This document shows positions 9,963 to 17,809 of a stretch of 20,314 nt of DNA, piece by piece. Below the pieces are notes generated by a model that made no database searches, was not told the origin of the DNA, and saw nothing but the letters and a program-made list of their open reading frames with translations. The translations under genes and the position numbers were made by a program. The first letter of the stretch is position 1. The number at the start of each line of letters is the position of its first letter. Source of the stretch: Zancudomyces culisetae (Eukaryota > Kickxellomycota > Harpellomycetes > Harpellales > Legeriomycetaceae); contig LSSK01000413.1 in NCBI GenBank assembly GCA_001969505.1, forward strand, positions 1 through 20,314, in the 5' to 3' direction.

Positions 9963-10787
9963 ATACATCAGCGTGTTCTATATGAACACATTCTTTTATC
10001 CAGTCGGGTTGTTCACATTTTCACATATTTACTGGCACATCTTGTTAATCAGGTTGGTAATTACCAAAATATAAAAGCCATAGTGCTATTTTAATACAAT
10101 CAGGTGGACACCCCTGCTGTCTAGTCTTAAAAGTGTATTCAAATAAAATGACGTTTTTGAGTAAACAATAGAAAAAACCACATCTGTGCACACGTAAGCA
10201 TTTGCAAACACGTCTATTAAGTCTGCTGAAGATGTATATATGGTTGTATACCAATTTGTTTATATGAGAATTATAGCTGGTTATCTCGATGTGTCAGGGG
10301 AAAAAAAGCTGATCGTAGTTTCATTACATAACTAGGGCCTCGCTTTCTTGCAGCATTTTTGCAAGTGGAATATTACTAGATATGTATGCCGCACCAGTGA
10401 TATGGGCATTTTGTGTACCATGTGCGTGTATTTGATTTTAGCAGTGTATATGATTCACCAAGTATATGTGCGTATGTTTAGCAACTGCTTTCAATATACC
10501 AACAGCATCTCAGGATAAAAATCACACCATTAAAAAATATAAGCTAATTTAAACAATGACTAATACCTGCACTACAATTCCCAAAAACTACAGGAGGGTT
10601 TGAGCAATTATTGCAAACATAGACACGCATTTATATCACTTAACAGTGAAAATATCAGTTATAATGGTACTACTGGAACTTTATGACTTGCTTTCACCGG
10701 CTTCACACCACAAGTCAGCGACTTTGATAATGCGTTTCTTCCCCCTTTCATTTTTCCCTCATAGACTGATTCATATCCTGAGCATTT

Positions 10788-10846
10788 ATTGCTACCCCAT
10801 GAATCGATGTTGAATTCTAACTTTCTGATTGCTAGCCATGAATCGA
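10788..10846. repeat. Imperfect short direct repeat
   Basis: The segment ATTGCTA followed by CCATGAATCGA occurs at 10788-10807 and again at 10828-10846, with a 1-2 base difference in the middle. Each copy is followed shortly by TTGAATTC. It is probably a local duplication; no function is evident. Confidence 0.35.
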
Positions 10847-11115
10847 GTCATTAATCCACCTTTGAATTCCAGTACTCATTGAAACACCAGGATATCTAAA
10901 GACACGCCCCATTGCACATCCCAATAAAAAAAGATGTTATAAACACCTCAAGTAATACTCAGTGAATAGTTGGAGCTTGTTATCGAGGAACACATATATT
11001 AATCTCCTACTCAGAATCAAAATTCATATTAAAGTAAAACACAATGATAGCTGAAGAAAAAAAGTGATAATAGTGATATATAAAAGCAGAAAAAAAAAAC
11101 ACAATAAAAGGAACT

Positions 11116-12477
11116 CTACAAGTTGAAACCGAACTTCGTTTTGGATTTTACGCGTAGAAATATCTGTGCACTAACCAATATAAGGGCTGAAATCGCATAC
11201 CCAACAGTACACATGAAAGCCAATGGGGAATAGCTTCCATGACTGACAGACATATCATAAAATGTCCCTGCAATCGGGCCACCTATAATAATACCAACAG
11301 CAACATAAACAAATACGACACCAATCACACCATTTAGTCGGTGTTCTTCGTAGTGTCGACCAAGAATGGCCGGGACAATTGCCAAGAATCCAGCTGAAAA
11401 CATGCCGTATAAAAATGATAAGGCCAAAAGTGCTTCAACGCTAGTTGTGCTAAGCCAGATCGCAGGCACTATTACTGCAACTACAATGTCAGCAAAGATG
11501 ACAATGTTCATCTCACCGACCTTGTCGGCGAGATATCCAAACAATAGACTACCCACCACCCCGCCAACATTGGAGAGAATTACAGTTAGGGTAGACTGTG
11601 CCGATGTCGCGTTTCTATCCTCAATGGCAGTTGGCAAATAGTACAAAGGACCGGTATAAGCTACATCCGCAAAGAGTGTTGAAATACCGACGAGAAATAT
11701 AAAAGGGTCGATTACAGCGGCCTTGTCAAATATTTTGAGCTCGCTGCTTTGAGAAGATTCGACACTTTGTTCTACCATAGCTTCTGATGAGTCAGATGAG
11801 GTGTTTTTGACCTTTTTTGTATTCGCAGCGGTAGATTTTTTTTTATTAATCCTTGGTTTCACAAAAAAGCCGGAAATGGTCAAGATTACGAACACACATA
11901 TACCAGCAATTCTTAAGGACCATCCGAAACTTAAATTATCCATGACAGCCTGTGCAATTGGTGGAATTATCATTCCGCCTATCCCACCACCAGAGTTTAT
12001 AGCACCCATTCCAAAGCCCCTATATTTTTCAAACCAAAGGGGGATAATTGATATTGAGCACAAAAAGGGAAGTGATGCACCGAGTCCAAATATAAGGCCA
12101 TGTGTTAGTGCAGATTGCCATACCTGTTTGCTAAATGAGGCCAGTATCAAACCAACACCTGCAACAATGGCACCAATCCATATTGTTTTGCGGTATCCCA
12201 CAAAATATATAATTGTTCCTGCAAATATCGAACCAAATAGCATCATACCCAGCGAAACAGTACCTATCCAACCAATCTGTGCCGCTTGTGAATCAGAATA
12301 CATTTGGAGATACTCATCTTGAAATATACCGAAAGAGTTGGCCATGCCCGTAATAGCCATATTTATAAGCACGCAAAAAAACAGCACCAAGAAAGCACGC
12401 TTCCCGTCCTGCTTTGGTACGTTTGCGCGCTGATCCTCGGAGGCTGTTTGTACTGTGTTTTTTTCGAGTTGAGTCAT
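11116..12477 (-). CDS. Monocarboxylate-transporter-like MFS protein (MCH/MCT family), copy 2
   Basis: A 453-residue, intronless MFS protein from the first ATG (12475-12477), paralogous to the gene at 4517-5824. Shared marks in order are QDGKRAF before TM1, MANSFGIFQ, IGWIGTVSLG, HGLIFGLGASLPF, WFEKYRGFGMG and NSGGGIGG with IIPP, TGPLYYLP, LLFGYLADKVGEMN, ILGRHYEE and the tail TKFGFNL. About 12 membrane helices are expected. It is likely a plasma- or vacuolar-membrane porter for a monocarboxylate-like solute; the substrate is unknown. Unlike copy 1 it has a long hydrophilic loop between TM6 and TM7 (about residues 209-257) rich in Lys, Ser, Thr and Glu, a likely site of phosphorylation. The frame stays open 32 codons upstream of the ATG to a TTG at 12573. 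That extension holds a further Val-rich hydrophobic stretch with no counterpart in copy 1, so the ATG is preferred. Confidence 0.85.
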   Translation of the reverse strand: MTQLEKNTVQTASEDQRANVPKQDGKRAFLVLFFCVLINMAITGMANSFGIFQDEYLQMYSDSQAAQIGWIGTVSLGMMLFGSIFAGTIIYFVGYRKTIWIGAIVAGVGLILASFSKQVWQSALTHGLIFGLGASLPFLCSISIIPLWFEKYRGFGMGAINSGGGIGGMIIPPIAQAVMDNLSFGWSLRIAGICVFVILTISGFFVKPRINKKKSTAANTKKVKNTSSDSSEAMVEQSVESSQSSELKIFDKAAVIDPFIFLVGISTLFADVAYTGPLYYLPTAIEDRNATSAQSTLTVILSNVGGVVGSLLFGYLADKVGEMNIVIFADIVVAVIVPAIWLSTTSVEALLALSFLYGMFSAGFLAIVPAILGRHYEEHRLNGVIGVVFVYVAVGIIIGGPIAGTFYDMSVSHGSYSPLAFMCTVGYAISALILVSAQIFLRVKSKTKFGFNL

Positions 12478-12598
12478 TATTGATGACGTTACTAAGACTA
12501 TGACTAATACCGTTACTCCTGTTACTGTCTTTGCCTTCTTTTGTTTGTCTCTTGCTCGCGGTTCGTGTAGCAAAAAATTAGTAAATAGTTATTCAACT

Positions 12599-12622
12599 TC
12601 AAAGCCGTTTGTTAACAGTCAT
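12599..12622 (-). other. Upstream ORF (7 codons) in the inferred leader of MFS copy 2
   Basis: ATG at 12622 reads seven codons to TGA (12601-12599). It ends about 120 nt before the MFS ATG and lies downstream of the TATA-like element at 12701-12710. If transcripts start between the TATA element and this site, ribosomes would meet it first, which could lower MFS translation. The transcription start is not known. Confidence 0.3.
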
Positions 12623-12700
12623 ATAAAGTACGAAATCGGTCTCTTAAGAAGGCTCAAGAAAAAATAATAAAAGGAGGTAGACAGCTACGAAGAGGGCGGT

Positions 12701-12710
12701 ATTTATATAA
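12701..12710 (-). promoter_or_regulatory. Candidate TATA box of MFS copy 2
   Basis: TTATATAAAT on the minus strand lies 224-233 bp upstream of the MFS ATG. It is the best TATA match in the region and would leave a leader of roughly 100-180 nt. Confidence 0.4.
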
Positions 12711-13842
12711 TCACAGAATGAACAGAGATTGGATGCTTAAAATTTTTTTTAATGTTGTATTGAAATTGCGTGAACGCAGTTTTTTGTTATTGGTACTATG
12801 AAAATATAATTTCAAAAAGACGGATCAAGTTGTGTGTAAATGTAAAACGCAGTGGAAAAGGTAGATTTTATTTTAACTGTAAAATATTGAGAACCTTTTG
12901 TATCGTTAGTGAGCTACTAAGGCAAAGGCAAAATGATACAAAGCGAGTTAAGTTTGCATGTGGCCAAGGTGCTCAACAAAACATATGTGAATCCAAGAGT
13001 ATTTTTATAGTGGTTGTATTATGATGCACTTTTTTTGAATAATAACACCGTTATTGAATACTGATAATGACAGATTAAGAAATAGTATATTTATCCTGAT
13101 GCAATTTCAAGTGGAATGGAATGGGAGGCGTGGAAAGATCGTGAAAGTTCTAGGATCGATTAAGAGTTTTGTATGAGTATAGGTGGTAGTAAACCTTTTT
13201 TTCTGTTTTTTTGGGTTTGTTGACTAAATAAACCAGGTGATAATACCATCTTTATTTGAGTTGATTGGGCTTTTGGCAGCCTTTCTGGTAACAAAAAAAA
13301 AGATTGATGATAAACAACACTGCTAATAAGGCTAATTATTATTCGAAAAGAAAAAAAAAGAAAAAACATCGGAATGTGATTTATTGTGAATAAAATTATC
13401 AGCCAATAATACAGAAGGTAACTACTATCAAAACAGTGGTGTAAGTGTGGGTTTTTGCATTTTCAGTGGGTTTACTGAACTTTACCACATTGGTATTCCA
13501 AAAAAAAATAATTACCAGTATGGCTACTATAACCAGCGCAAAAAAAAAAGCTTTGACTAGTCATTAATAAAACACGAATGAAAACCAAGATAGGAAAGCA
13601 ATCGAAATATAGTGGGACGCGGAAAAAACGATCGGCTATTCTGTCTGTTCAGCCTTTGTTAATGTTATTTTTTTGCTAAATAACACACACCCAAAAGATT
13701 CTAGTTACTTTACTAATAGTTGGTAAGCAGCAATGACGAAAGAAAAATGCGTATTATTTACCTGAAAAAAGCTAAACACAAGCATAGTATAGGATAAAAG
13801 TAGATGCGATAAAGATACACTTTATCAAGAAATATGGCAACT

Positions 13843-13868
13843 TAACAATAACAATAATAATAATACTA
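13843..13868. repeat. AAT/AAC microsatellite
   Basis: Short runs of AAC and AAT trinucleotides, in the presumed 3' UTR of the Vac8 gene about 80-100 bp past its stop. Likely replication slippage; no function is inferred. Confidence 0.5.
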
Positions 13869-13943
13869 ACACTGATTAAAACTGAAAAACGAGAAAAAAT
13901 TAAATAAATAAACCAAAAAGGGAGGCATCTAAGTAAATGTAGG

Positions 13944-15698
13944 CTAAAAGTTTTCGCTAGTCAGAGAGTCGATCGTAGATAAAACTTGTTCGGCCAGAGC
14001 AGCTATTTGTAGATTGGGCTCGTCATGCGAGGACTGAGACAGATGTAGTTGGTTTGAAGTGATATCTGTGTTATCTGCAGATGCAGATGCAGATACAGAG
14101 GCAGAGGCTATGGATTTTACAAGATCAAGGATGCGTGGGTGATTGATGACATGGCTGATAAGAATGGGGTTATTACTTTCAACGAGTTGCAGAAGGGTCC
14201 AGACACCAATTTGCAGGAAGGTAGGCATGTTGGATTGGCTAAGGAAAAGAACCAAATATTCAGAAATACCTCCAGCAGGTTCAGACCAAGTTTTAACAAA
14301 AGGTGAGTAGTCAGAAAGGTGTGCGGAAAGATTCCCTATGGCAGCGGCGCTGTTTCCAATGATGTCAATGGAGTCAGAGTGAATGAGAGGAAGCAGGACG
14401 TTGAGAAAGTCCGCGTTAAGAACCAAAGGTTTGATCTGATCGCATAAAGCCAAAACAGCTAGAGCAGCTGTCATTTCAGATTTTGTGGCGAGATTGACAA
14501 GGGGGGTAGACAAGTTGGCATAAATGTGTGGCAAAATGTTAAGCTCCACCAGCTTGATTTTAGTGACATCGCTACTGGCAGAAAGATTGCGGAGAGTCGA
14601 GATAGCATGACAGGCAATCTCAGAGTTGAGGGGATCAGGGCTATCAAGCAATTCAATTAGCGGTGCCAAAAAGTCGCCATGAAGTAGCAGCTGCTCATTT
14701 TCAGGATGTATAGAAAGGTTCCGCAAGCAGGCCACAGCAGCTAAAACCATAGGAGGTTGTCTACTAGTAACCATGCGTTGCAACGGTTCCAGTCCACCAG
14801 CTCGCACAATTTTGAGCTGAAACTCATCATCACTTGCCAAGTTTCGAAGAGCCAATGCTGCCTGGCATCGAATTTTTGGCACCTGCTCATCCATCAGTCG
14901 CACCAGTTTAGGAAGCAGCGCTGGTTCGCTAATGTGTAGCTGTGCTCTAGATGCTGCATCAACTGCTATATTACTCACTGCAGTTGTGCAGTAGTATCTC
15001 ACGTCAACATCTGTAGCGTCTAACAGCTCCACAAGTACATGTACTACCCCTGCGTTTACCAATTGTTGCCGGTTCTCTGCAGAATGAGTCATGTTCAGCA
15101 GGGCTCCTGTTGCATTACGCTGTACTCGCACATCCTTCGACTTGGCCAACCGGCTTAAAGGTAGCAACGCACCACTCTTAGCTATCTTTGCCTTGTTTTC
15201 TTCTGCTGTTGCCAGGTTTGTTATGCACCCTACTGCATTACATTGTGCTTCTTTATTTGGTGATAGCATTTGTCTAATAAGGGGCTCTAATCCCCCTATC
15301 TTTACTATCAGAATCTTGTTTTTTGAATTCACCGCCAGATTCCCCAGCGCCGCAGACGCCCCTCGCTGAACCTCAATGTCGGGAGACTGAAGCAAGTACA
15401 AGATTGGCTCCAGCGCCTCTCTGCTCACCGCTCTTACATCTATTTCGCTAACTTCACTGAACGCTATAGCTGCAGACTTTTGTAATTCGATGTGTCCACT
15501 GTATGCCAGCGTCGACAGGGCTCGTAGTGGTTCTCCTTCGTAAAAATTTACATCTGCCCGATTTTCAAAGTACTGGATTAATTGATTCACCGCTTGCCGC
15601 TCCATGTCTGCCATGAGTGGCTCTGTATCTCCTCCATTATCCTCCTTGCTCTTTATACAAAATAGCTTACTACACATTGCCTTGCATATCTCAAACAT
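13944..15698 (-). CDS. VAC8: Vacuolar armadillo-repeat protein Vac8
   Basis: A 584-residue intronless protein made almost entirely of armadillo repeats (about residues 40-520). It keeps Vac8 hallmarks: [16 protein letters not shown] near the start, [49 protein letters not shown] and [13 protein letters not shown]. Length fits the yeast protein (578 residues). Vac8 sits on the vacuole membrane and scaffolds vacuole inheritance (Vac17), nucleus-vacuole junctions (Nvj1), autophagy and Cvt traffic (Atg13) and homotypic fusion. Yeast Vac8 starts MGSCCSC, with Gly2 myristoylated and nearby Cys palmitoylated. Here the start is [14 protein letters not shown]: cysteines at 5, 9 and 14 are kept but there is no Gly2. 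Met8 (15675-15677) is an alternative start giving MCSKLFC, still without Gly2. The C-terminus (about residues 530-545) carries a Ser/Ala repeat. A five-codon out-of-frame upstream ORF overlaps the ATG. Confidence 0.95.
   Translation of the reverse strand: MFEICKAMCSKLFCIKSKEDNGGDTEPLMADMERQAVNQLIQYFENRADVNFYEGEPLRALSTLAYSGHIELQKSAAIAFSEVSEIDVRAVSREALEPILYLLQSPDIEVQRGASAALGNLAVNSKNKILIVKIGGLEPLIRQMLSPNKEAQCNAVGCITNLATAEENKAKIAKSGALLPLSRLAKSKDVRVQRNATGALLNMTHSAENRQQLVNAGVVHVLVELLDATDVDVRYYCTTAVSNIAVDAASRAQLHISEPALLPKLVRLMDEQVPKIRCQAALALRNLASDDEFQLKIVRAGGLEPLQRMVTSRQPPMVLAAVACLRNLSIHPENEQLLLHGDFLAPLIELLDSPDPLNSEIACHAISTLRNLSASSDVTKIKLVELNILPHIYANLSTPLVNLATKSEMTAALAVLALCDQIKPLVLNADFLNVLLPLIHSDSIDIIGNSAAAIGNLSAHLSDYSPFVKTWSEPAGGISEYLVLFLSQSNMPTFLQIGVWTLLQLVESNNPILISHVINHPRILDLVKSIASASVSASASADNTDITSNQLHLSQSSHDEPNLQIAALAEQVLSTIDSLTSENF
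14077..14108. repeat. GCAGAT/GCAGAG hexanucleotide repeat inside VAC8
   Basis: About five units of GCAGAT drifting to ACAGAG and GCAGAG on the plus strand. On the coding strand it gives alternating Ser and Ala in the C-terminal linker after the last armadillo repeat. The unit keeps frame, so length changes would be tolerated. The linker is presumably disordered. Confidence 0.6.
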
Positions 15699-15708
15699 CT
15701 TTTATCAT
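15691..15708 (-). promoter_or_regulatory. Overlapping upstream ORF at the VAC8 start
   Basis: An ATG at 15708-15706 lies 10 nt upstream of the VAC8 ATG in another frame and reads five codons to TGA (15693-15691), which lies inside the VAC8 coding start. A ribosome that initiates there would pass the first VAC8 ATG and could resume at Met8. Whether it is used depends on the transcript start, which is not visible. Confidence 0.4.
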
Positions 15709-15760
15709 TTATTGACGCTTTCTTTTGTTGCGCTTATTTATTTATTTTTGGATTTATTCT

Positions 15761-15890
15761 CTGTATAATGTATAACATCCAGATTTATATCTATATAATT
15801 ACAGAAACTTTTCTAGAATTCGATATATTTAATTCAAAATCCACTGTATTTCCCTCCAAAATAAACTCTAAAATATAAAAAAACACTTAC
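15761..15890 (-). other. Possible intron in the VAC8 5' leader
   Basis: On the minus strand ATTG|GTAAGT is a consensus donor, with TTATACAG ending at 15761 as a possible acceptor. The result would be 130 nt, close to the DGAT1 intron. No strong branch site is seen. Joining the flanks adds no in-frame start and no Met-Gly. Supported by splice-site patterns only. Confidence 0.2.
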
Positions 15891-16400
15891 CAATTCTGTA
15901 AGTCAGCTTTTCCTGAAAATGCCAACCCTTTCCCGTCCTTTTTTGTTGACAAAAATCTCTATTGGTACTAATTCTTGTTATCTGTATGGAGAGTACATTT
16001 AACAAACCCTTCCTTCAATATCTATATCCTCTAACTTCTTAAAAAACGCCAAAGAGTATATATTTTCTACAATTGTAAGATTTGGCAATAGAAATAACGA
16101 TTCTTGGTTTTACTTTCCTTTTCATATAATGTTGGATATACTAACAACTATTCCATTCAACTCTTTGTTTCAATGTTTTTTTTTTTTGGCTGATAAATAG
16201 CTTCGCTTTTAAACCCAACTGAGTAATGTGGGTTTATTACGAATTACGAATGTCCAATTAAAAACTAGTTTAAATCTGTTTTAAAGCTGGTTGGTTTTAC
16301 ACAAAGTTGTAAAGCTCATAATTTGTACCAGGAAACTCAACTGGGAATTGCAAAGGCTTTCTAATACTTTTGGGGAAGGGAAGCTGCCAAGTTTAATGAA

Positions 16401-16424
16401 AAACGCTTTTTTACCAAAGCGTTT
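16401..16424. repeat. Perfect 9-bp inverted repeat (hairpin)
   Basis: AAACGCTTT, a 6-base loop (TTTACC), then AAAGCGTTT. It lies about 700 bp upstream of VAC8, between two long T tracts. It could bind a dimeric regulator or fold as RNA; chance is possible. No partner copy was seen in the window. Confidence 0.5.
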
Positions 16425-17620
16425 ACCACAATACCTAACAAAAACAATTTACGAGAAATAACAGAAGTGTAAACACGAAATCCAACAATTTTTTGCTTAA
16501 ATGCACCAGTTATGTTACTATGTTGTTAACATTTTAGTATTTTTTTTTTTTTGCAAGGTGTTTGTTATTGTGAACTTTAATTGTGTAAAAGATATACAAT
16601 ATAAAGGAAATAACCAACCCATTATATAGAATACTGAGTAGTACGCTGACTCTTGCAGTGTAGTTTCGTATTTTGTGTGTGCGCTTTTTCTCACTCATCC
16701 CAGATTAGTTACAGCAACATCACGTTGATGTATATATCCACGTAACACATCTCTAATGCATTGCCTATTATTTTCTTTTGGTGGATAATTCGCCTAAATA
16801 GCCCTGAAACGATAATTGTTTAGCATTATAAATAGAATCTCGATAATTTTGAAAATAGTAAATTTCCGGGTATTAAACTCCAAGTTTCAGAGAATGGCGA
16901 ATAGCTGTAACTCCTCTTCGCTAAAACATTCACCCCATTCGCCAATACTTCACCCTCTAATCACGAACTGCGTTTCACAATCCTCAATAAATCTGTCCAA
17001 TCTTAGCCGCTGAATTATTTATGGTCACCATATTGGTTTGCGGCTATTCGAATTATTCTAACTGTGAATACGTGATGGGATGGATTTGGTTAAAAACATG
17101 TGATTGAGGTACAGAGACCATTTTGTAAGCATCCGCAGTTCAGTGGCGCTGATAACCAGAAACGAAGTGCCTTTTTGAGCCTCAAACCTCACGCACACTT
17201 TGCGAGTGCTGATTGTACCTTACCACCTCTCTTCCCCTCCCCTCCACTTCCAACATCGCACTTTATATGTAGATAGACGAAGGTACATTCATTTAAAGTG
17301 GTATATTAATAACTGAACTTGCATTTAATAAAATGAAGAGGTATGATTTCCATTACTTGAATACGCAGAGTATTGTGTTAGACCAAACCTGGAGGTGGGG
17401 ATATACAAAGCGTAGCTTTTGGCTACCAAAGCCGGGGTTCGGTTGACAGCACAACCTTAGCTCGCTTTAGAAAACCCATGCTGAATTGCACAAAAGTTCA
17501 GTACTACATATAGAATTAGTTTCACACCAACCTCGCTACAGAAGTTGTCAGCAAACATCAATCTACACCTGGAACCAGTTATTCAAGTATCAGTGACCAT
17601 TTACTTGGTTTTATGTGATG

Positions 17621-17626
17621 TTTATT
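17621..17626 (-). terminator. Candidate polyadenylation signal of the right-hand ABC gene
   Basis: AATAAA on the minus strand lies about 185 nt past the ABC stop codon. Fungal poly(A) signals are loose and AT-rich DNA produces this hexamer by chance, so support is modest. Confidence 0.25.
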
Positions 17627-17809
17627 TAAGAAATTCATCTAAGCAAAAAAAAAATGTGACCATTTCTCAAATAAACAAAAACAGAAACAAAATAAAAGAT
17701 GACATATGTTGAAGTAAAATATGGGATGTTGGAATATGAGTCAGAAAGAATGCGAGTTGACTCACTCCTTTAAAAAAAATCATTTTCATATTTTGAGTAT
17801 GAGTTCAAA

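Larger units (their letters stand above)
8168..11115. other. Long intergenic region with no clear gene
   Basis: About 2.9 kb between the DUF3020-like gene and MFS copy 2, both minus strand. It should contain the DUF3020-like gene's promoter and the 3' end of MFS copy 2. Many T and A runs occur (for example 8497-8505, 8556-8564, 9256-9268). Open frames of 60-85 codons at 8629-8811, 9071-9322, 9217-9474, 9859-10074 and 10045-10254 have no recognised domain; some overlap each other on opposite strands and at least two start with TTG. The only small frame I find suggestive is 9846-9962, listed separately. A short imperfect direct repeat lies at 10788-10846. Confidence 0.5.
12478..13943. other. 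Intergenic region: MFS copy 2 leader and promoter, Vac8 3' side
   Basis: About 1.5 kb. The left 230 bp hold the inferred leader and TATA element of MFS copy 2. The rest is AT-rich and has no gene I can support. An 84-codon plus-strand frame at 12770-13024 starts with GTG and has no domain. The right end should hold the Vac8 3' UTR, including an AAT-type microsatellite. Confidence 0.5.
15699..17809. other. Long intergenic region between VAC8 and the right-hand ABC gene
   Basis: About 2.1 kb. The VAC8 side has AT-rich leader DNA with a consensus donor GTAAGT (minus strand, 15890-15885). T runs lie at 16176-16187 and 16540-16552, and a perfect palindrome at 16401-16424. Around 17100-17275 the DNA is less AT-rich, with a CT-rich tract followed by CTTTATATG on the plus strand. 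At 17412-17456 two small hairpin-forming repeats occur. A 39-codon Ser-rich plus-strand frame from ATG 16894 to 17013 has no known domain. No tRNA or rRNA was recognised. Confidence 0.5.

Noticed and set aside
11801-12322. 173-codon plus-strand frame inside MFS copy 2
   Set aside because: It is antisense to conserved MFS coding sequence and reads as the complement of hydrophobic helices; no domain.
12770-13024. 84-codon plus-strand frame
   Set aside because: It starts with GTG, has no domain and shows average intergenic composition.
16816-17013. 65-codon Ser-rich plus-strand frame (39 codons from its ATG at 16894)
   Set aside because: The longer frame begins at TTG and the ATG part has no recognisable domain; too short and unsupported to call.
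17395-17480. tRNA-like or structured RNA: two small hairpins (GTAGC/GCTAC and GGTTG/CAACC) with a GGGTTCGGTT segment
   Set aside because: It does not fit the tRNA B-box (GGTTCGANTCC) or a T-arm, and no acceptor or D-arm pairing was found. Short stems like these arise by chance.
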